A stretch of 64,000 nt of DNA from Strongylocentrotus purpuratus (lineage: Eukaryota > Echinodermata > Echinoidea > Camarodonta > Strongylocentrotidae). Location of the stretch: NCBI RefSeq assembly GCF_000002235.5, contig NW_022145542.1:744001-808000 (forward strand), in the 5' to 3' direction. The position numbers were made by a program, and so were the translations under genes. Below, one piece after another: positions 60,481-64,000 of this stretch. How positions within the stretch are numbered: the stretch's first letter is position 1; each line of letters opens with the position of its first letter. The notes beneath the pieces were generated by a model that saw only the letters and a list, made by a program, of their open reading frames with translations, had not been told where the DNA came from and did no database searches.

Positions 60481-60946
60481 CTGTTAGAAAGCGTAGGAAC
60501 TCAAAGAATATATCTATACTAATAACCATTGTTATATAAATCAAAGAATGTATAGTTGCATGTAAATACAGTAGGATTTGTTTATTTCGCTTGCTAGACA
60601 AAGCCTTGTTTTATCTATTGTAAATCTGATAAATGGTTGCAAGGATACTATCTTAGTGTTTCGCTCAAAAACAGATCTGCTGCGCTGTATTTGTTGCCCT
60701 CTTGAGGTGAAAGTCTTCCAGGATGTATACACTGTTGTGTGCCGGGCAGAAAGGCCACAAAGTGCATGGACGTCCGTTGCTATAAATACGCAATTCAAGT
60801 TTATGACCTTTCTTTCATTACATCTGCACAACAAAGTTTACTCCATTAATCTTAATTGTGAACAATTTGTCTTCAGTTATCCTTTCATCACAAAAATAAA
60901 GGGGAAAATATTCATAGAATGCAAGTACTATGTAAGTTGGTATATA

Positions 60947-61595
60947 CAGAGTGAGTAAAAAAAAAGTTTACACCTAGAAAATTGCTTATTATTTAAAAAA
61001 TCATCGATGAACGTTAAACTGTTATATGTCTTATGGAAAAGTGTTTTATCCCAAATCATTTGGTACCATTTTTGTGTGGTATGTGTTCACGCTTGGATGA
61101 ACAGGAGACATTGTTTGCGAGAGTGCAAAAATTCGAATTGCGCCAAAGTTGCCTGTGTGATGTTTGAATAAAACAATTGGGATTTGGGTATTAATCCGGT
61201 CTTTGCAGATCCAAATAACACCCCTAACAAAATTAATCATGCCACACATATCAAATATCAACGAACATTTGCGCGCATATGTGTGGGTGTTTGTGACTTT
61301 GCCCTTTGCAAAAACATATGCAATGCATTTCATTTGATACATTCAATCCATTCTCTCACTCCACTAATCCCAACATAATACATAATGAAGGCATCACTTT
61401 GGCGCAAGTCGATTTTTGCACTCGCAAACAATGCCACCTGTTCATCCAAGCGTGAACACATACCACACAAAAATGGTACCAAATGATTTGGGATTAAACA
61501 CTCTTTCATAAGATGTATAATAAGTTACTGTTCATAGATGATTTTACAAATAATTAGGAATTTTCTAGGTGTAAACTTTTTTTTGACTCACACAG
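60947..61595. mobile_element. Tc1/mariner-like MITE with 215-bp inverted repeats
   Basis: Ends CAGAGTGAGTAAAAA and TTTTGACTCACACAG are flanked by TA (60945-60946, 61596-61597). Arms of about 215 bp pair almost throughout, including GGTACCATTTTTGTGTGGTA / TACCACACAAAAATGGTACC and TGTTCATCCAAGCGTGAACA. A central unique stretch of about 215 bp has no transposase. Confidence 0.85.
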
Positions 61596-61597
61596 TA

Positions 61598-62269
61598 TAT
61601 ACTGATTAATGTGGATACTGAAACTTAGCTTATAGTTTGAGTATCATGTTAATATCAGTCTCTAAACCTTGATATGATAAAAGTACTATGAATGGTATCA
61701 TAGAATGGCATTACATGGTGCACTATTGCTGAATTTTGGCATCTCATGATTTAGTGTTATTATTAATGTTTCTATACATGTATTCAGTATGTTTTTCATT
61801 CTGTATGTAAATAACAACAGTTGAACAACTTTCATTTTGTATCGAAATGTCTTTATTTTGTGGAGGTCTGTCAGATACTTGCAATGGTGATTGTAGTGAT
61901 GTATGGTATGAGTTATGGTGATGGTAATGATAGCATTGATAATATTGATTACGAGGTGAATTGTAATGTTGATATTTGTGGTATGGGTGATGATGGTGTT
62001 CACAGCCAATAGCTGCATGTGGTACATTACACATGTATATTACACTACATAAGATTGTGGTAATAATGATGACATGATGGGTTCATAAAAGTATGGTGGA
62101 AATGATGGTTGTGTTAGCAGTAGAATTGGAGAGTGTTATGATGTAAGAATTGTGGTAATATTTGTGATGATGTTGATAGCAGTAGCAAGGATACGATTGC
62201 TTGTCATGAAGATTAACCTGAATGCAATATCGATGATGGTAGTCACAGTTTAAGTGGTGATGTGACGGT
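61598..62269. other. AT- and ATG-rich spacer
   Basis: No gene. From about 61880 the sequence becomes a degenerate GGTGATGGTAATGATA-type run that grades into the minisatellite that follows. This suggests the array grew out of it. Confidence 0.5.
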
Positions 62270-62925
62270 GTAAATGATAATGGTGATTACAATATATGTG
62301 ATAATGGTAAATGTGATTACACTATCTGTGATAATGGTATGAATTATAAATCTGATTACACTATCTTTGATAATGGTGTGAATGATAAATGTAATTACAA
62401 TATCTGTGATGATGGCATGAATGATAAATGTAATTATAATATCTGTGATAATGGTATGAATGATAAATGTGATTACAATATCTGTGATAATGGTATAAAT
62501 GATAAATGTGATTACAATATCTGTGATAATGGTATGAATGATAAATGTGATTACAATATCTGTGATAATGGTATGAATGATAATGGTGATTACAATATCT
62601 GTGATAATGGTATAAATGATAAATGTGATTACACTATCTCTGATGATGGTATAAATGATAAATGTGATTACAATATCTGTGATAATGGTATGAATGATAA
62701 ATGTGATTACAATATCTGTGATAATGGTATAAATGATAAATGTGATTACAATATCTGTGATAATGGTATAAATGATAAATGTGATTACAATATCTGTGAT
62801 AATGGTATGAATGATAAATGTGATTACAATATCTGTGATAATGGTATAAATGATAAATGTGATTACAATAACTGTGATAATGGTATAAATGATAAATGTG
62901 ATTAAAATATCTGTGATAATGGTAT
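62270..62925 (+). repeat. 39-bp minisatellite, about 17 units
   Basis: The unit is AATGGTATGAATGATAAATG followed by TGATTACAATATCTGTGAT. Most units differ only at ATG/ATA in the first third. One short unit lies near 62576-62605. As 39 is a multiple of three and has no stop in two frames, long open frames appear on both strands (13-residue periods). These are not evidence of coding. Confidence 0.95.
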
Positions 62926-63589
62926 TGATAATAATGAAGAAAAAAAATACTGCATTGGTGATGGAATTTATCACATGCTCATATAAGTTATTAGTCCTAC
63001 AATCTCTAAAAAGAAACAGAAAGAAGGTAAGGCGATGACCACATTGTTTTTTTTTGTTTTTTTTTGGGGGGGGGGGGGGGGGGAGGAGACAACATTTTTG
63101 GTGCTAATCTGTTCAGCCAAATAAATCTTTGCCATTTTCTAGTGTGTTCTCCTGTGTGACAAGAGGAAGTTCATGGCGGAGAGATTACCAGGGATAATGC
63201 ATTTGATTACACAATGACATTAGTACATCAATAAAGACTTCATTACTTAAAATGAGAAAGTGGAGAATACTAAAGACATGAGGGAATTGTGTCTTGATTT
63301 AGAGGGGGGGGGGGTGTGGTCAAGATGAGTGTCCAACTAACGGGGGTTAGTTTTCCTTGGGATGTATTTCTGGAAGCAAGTGTCCAGGGAACTTGTCCTT
63401 TGTGGTACTTGTTCAAGAATGCTGGTGCAGGAAATTTAGGGATTTTGATGAATAATGGTGTAACATTTTATAAGCGGTGATAGTAATGGTATAATTAATG
63501 ATATTAGTGAAAATGATGACCATTACGACTGATGTGAATGTGGTAGTGATTGGTATCAATGGTGATAACCCATAGGAAAGAAATGAGCC
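62926..63589. other. Spacer with poly-G tracts
   Basis: It contains T10-G19-type tract at 63047-63083 and a poly-G at 63304-63313, otherwise unique AT-rich sequence. No gene recognised. Confidence 0.5.
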
Positions 63590-64000
63590 TGCCGCATACT
63601 CCTGCGGCAGACTTGCCGCAGATCTGCAGCAGACCTGCCGCAGACAGTCATCTTTTTCACATGCAAATTAGTCTTGCCGCAGACTTGCCGCAGACTTGCC
63701 GCATACTCTTTCAGTATGATGAAGAGTCTGCGGCAGGTCTGCCGCAGACTTGCTGCAGACTTGCCGCATACTCTTTCAGTATGATGAAGAGTCTGCGGCA
63801 GGTCTGCCGCAGACTTGCTGCAGACCTGCCGCATACTCTTTCAGTATGATGAAGAGTCTGCGGCAGGTCTGCCGCAGACTTGCCGCATACTCTTTCAGTA
63901 TGATGAAGAGTCTGCGGCAGGTCTGCCGCAGACTTGCTGCAGACTTGCCGCATACTCTATCAGTATGATGAAGAGTCTGCGGCAGGTCTGCCGCAGACTT
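63590..64000 (+). repeat. 65-bp satellite with 11-bp sub-repeat and hairpins, runs off the window
   Basis: CATACTCTTTCAGTATGATG recurs at 63702, 63767, 63832, 63886 and 63951 (the last one changed to CTCTAT). Spacing is 65, 65, 54 and 65, the short step lacking one 11-bp sub-unit. Sub-units are CTTGCCGCAGA or CTTGCTGCAGA, tandem already at 63610-63700. Each unit holds a 12-bp stem AGTCTGCGGCAG/CTGCCGCAGACT with a 2-nt loop and a second palindrome ACTCTTTCAGTATGATGAAGAG. It is truncated by the window end. Confidence 0.93.

Noticed and set aside
62270..62925. CRISPR-like array
   Set aside because: There are no unique spacers. Units are contiguous 39-bp minisatellite copies in an animal genome.
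62243..62974. 243-codon minus-strand frame and 188-codon plus-strand frame
   Set aside because: Both arise from the 39-bp tandem repeat, whose length is a multiple of three and lacks stops. There is no domain and no start context.

Overview
The window is animal nuclear DNA. Its genes are split into short exons with GT-AG junctions, it is AT-rich, and it is full of transposon debris and simple repeats. The proteins are clearly metazoan. Several dispersed repeats look like ones I associate with echinoderm (sea-urchin-like) genomes, so I infer a marine deuterostome invertebrate, probably an echinoderm. That is moderate confidence, because no species-level marker was checked.

Five protein genes can be assembled exon by exon with consistent splice phases. 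From left to right: the 3' part of an isochorismatase-domain gene (ISOC1-like, +, 329-2778, 5' end outside the window); complexin with a C-terminal CaaX box (-, 8612-10789); the U4/U6 snRNP protein PRPF3 (+, 14694-25304, 12 exons, 620 aa); the Elongator-associated P-loop protein KTI12 (-, 29994-45605, 9 exons, 275 aa); and dUTPase DUT (+, 48526-59215, 5 exons, 191 aa, with a presequence and an internal second start). ISOC1 and complexin converge, complexin and PRPF3 diverge, PRPF3 and KTI12 converge, and KTI12 and DUT diverge across about 2.9 kb.

The most interesting gene-level signal is the last intron of KTI12. It has AT-AC ends, a textbook U12-type donor (ATATCCTT) and a textbook branch site (TCCTTAAC) 15 nt from an AC acceptor. 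The reading frame and the conserved C-terminus are recovered only if this intron is removed by the minor spliceosome.

The introns and spacers hold many mobile elements whose ends can be read. These include three Helentron/HINE-like elements (internal tandem repeats, end hairpin, CTAG terminus); hAT-like elements of at least two kinds with 8-bp target duplications (two of them nested in one LINE); PIF/Harbinger-like MITEs with TAA or TTA duplications; Tc1/mariner-like MITEs with TA; several decayed LINE reverse transcriptases; and a decayed Crypton-type tyrosine recombinase domain. The right end is a 39-bp minisatellite followed by a hairpin-rich 65-bp satellite that runs off the window.

No tRNA, rRNA, CRISPR array or prokaryotic-type operon was seen. 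I found no convincing coordinated gene system. The novelty here is in intron type, repeat architecture and gene structure.
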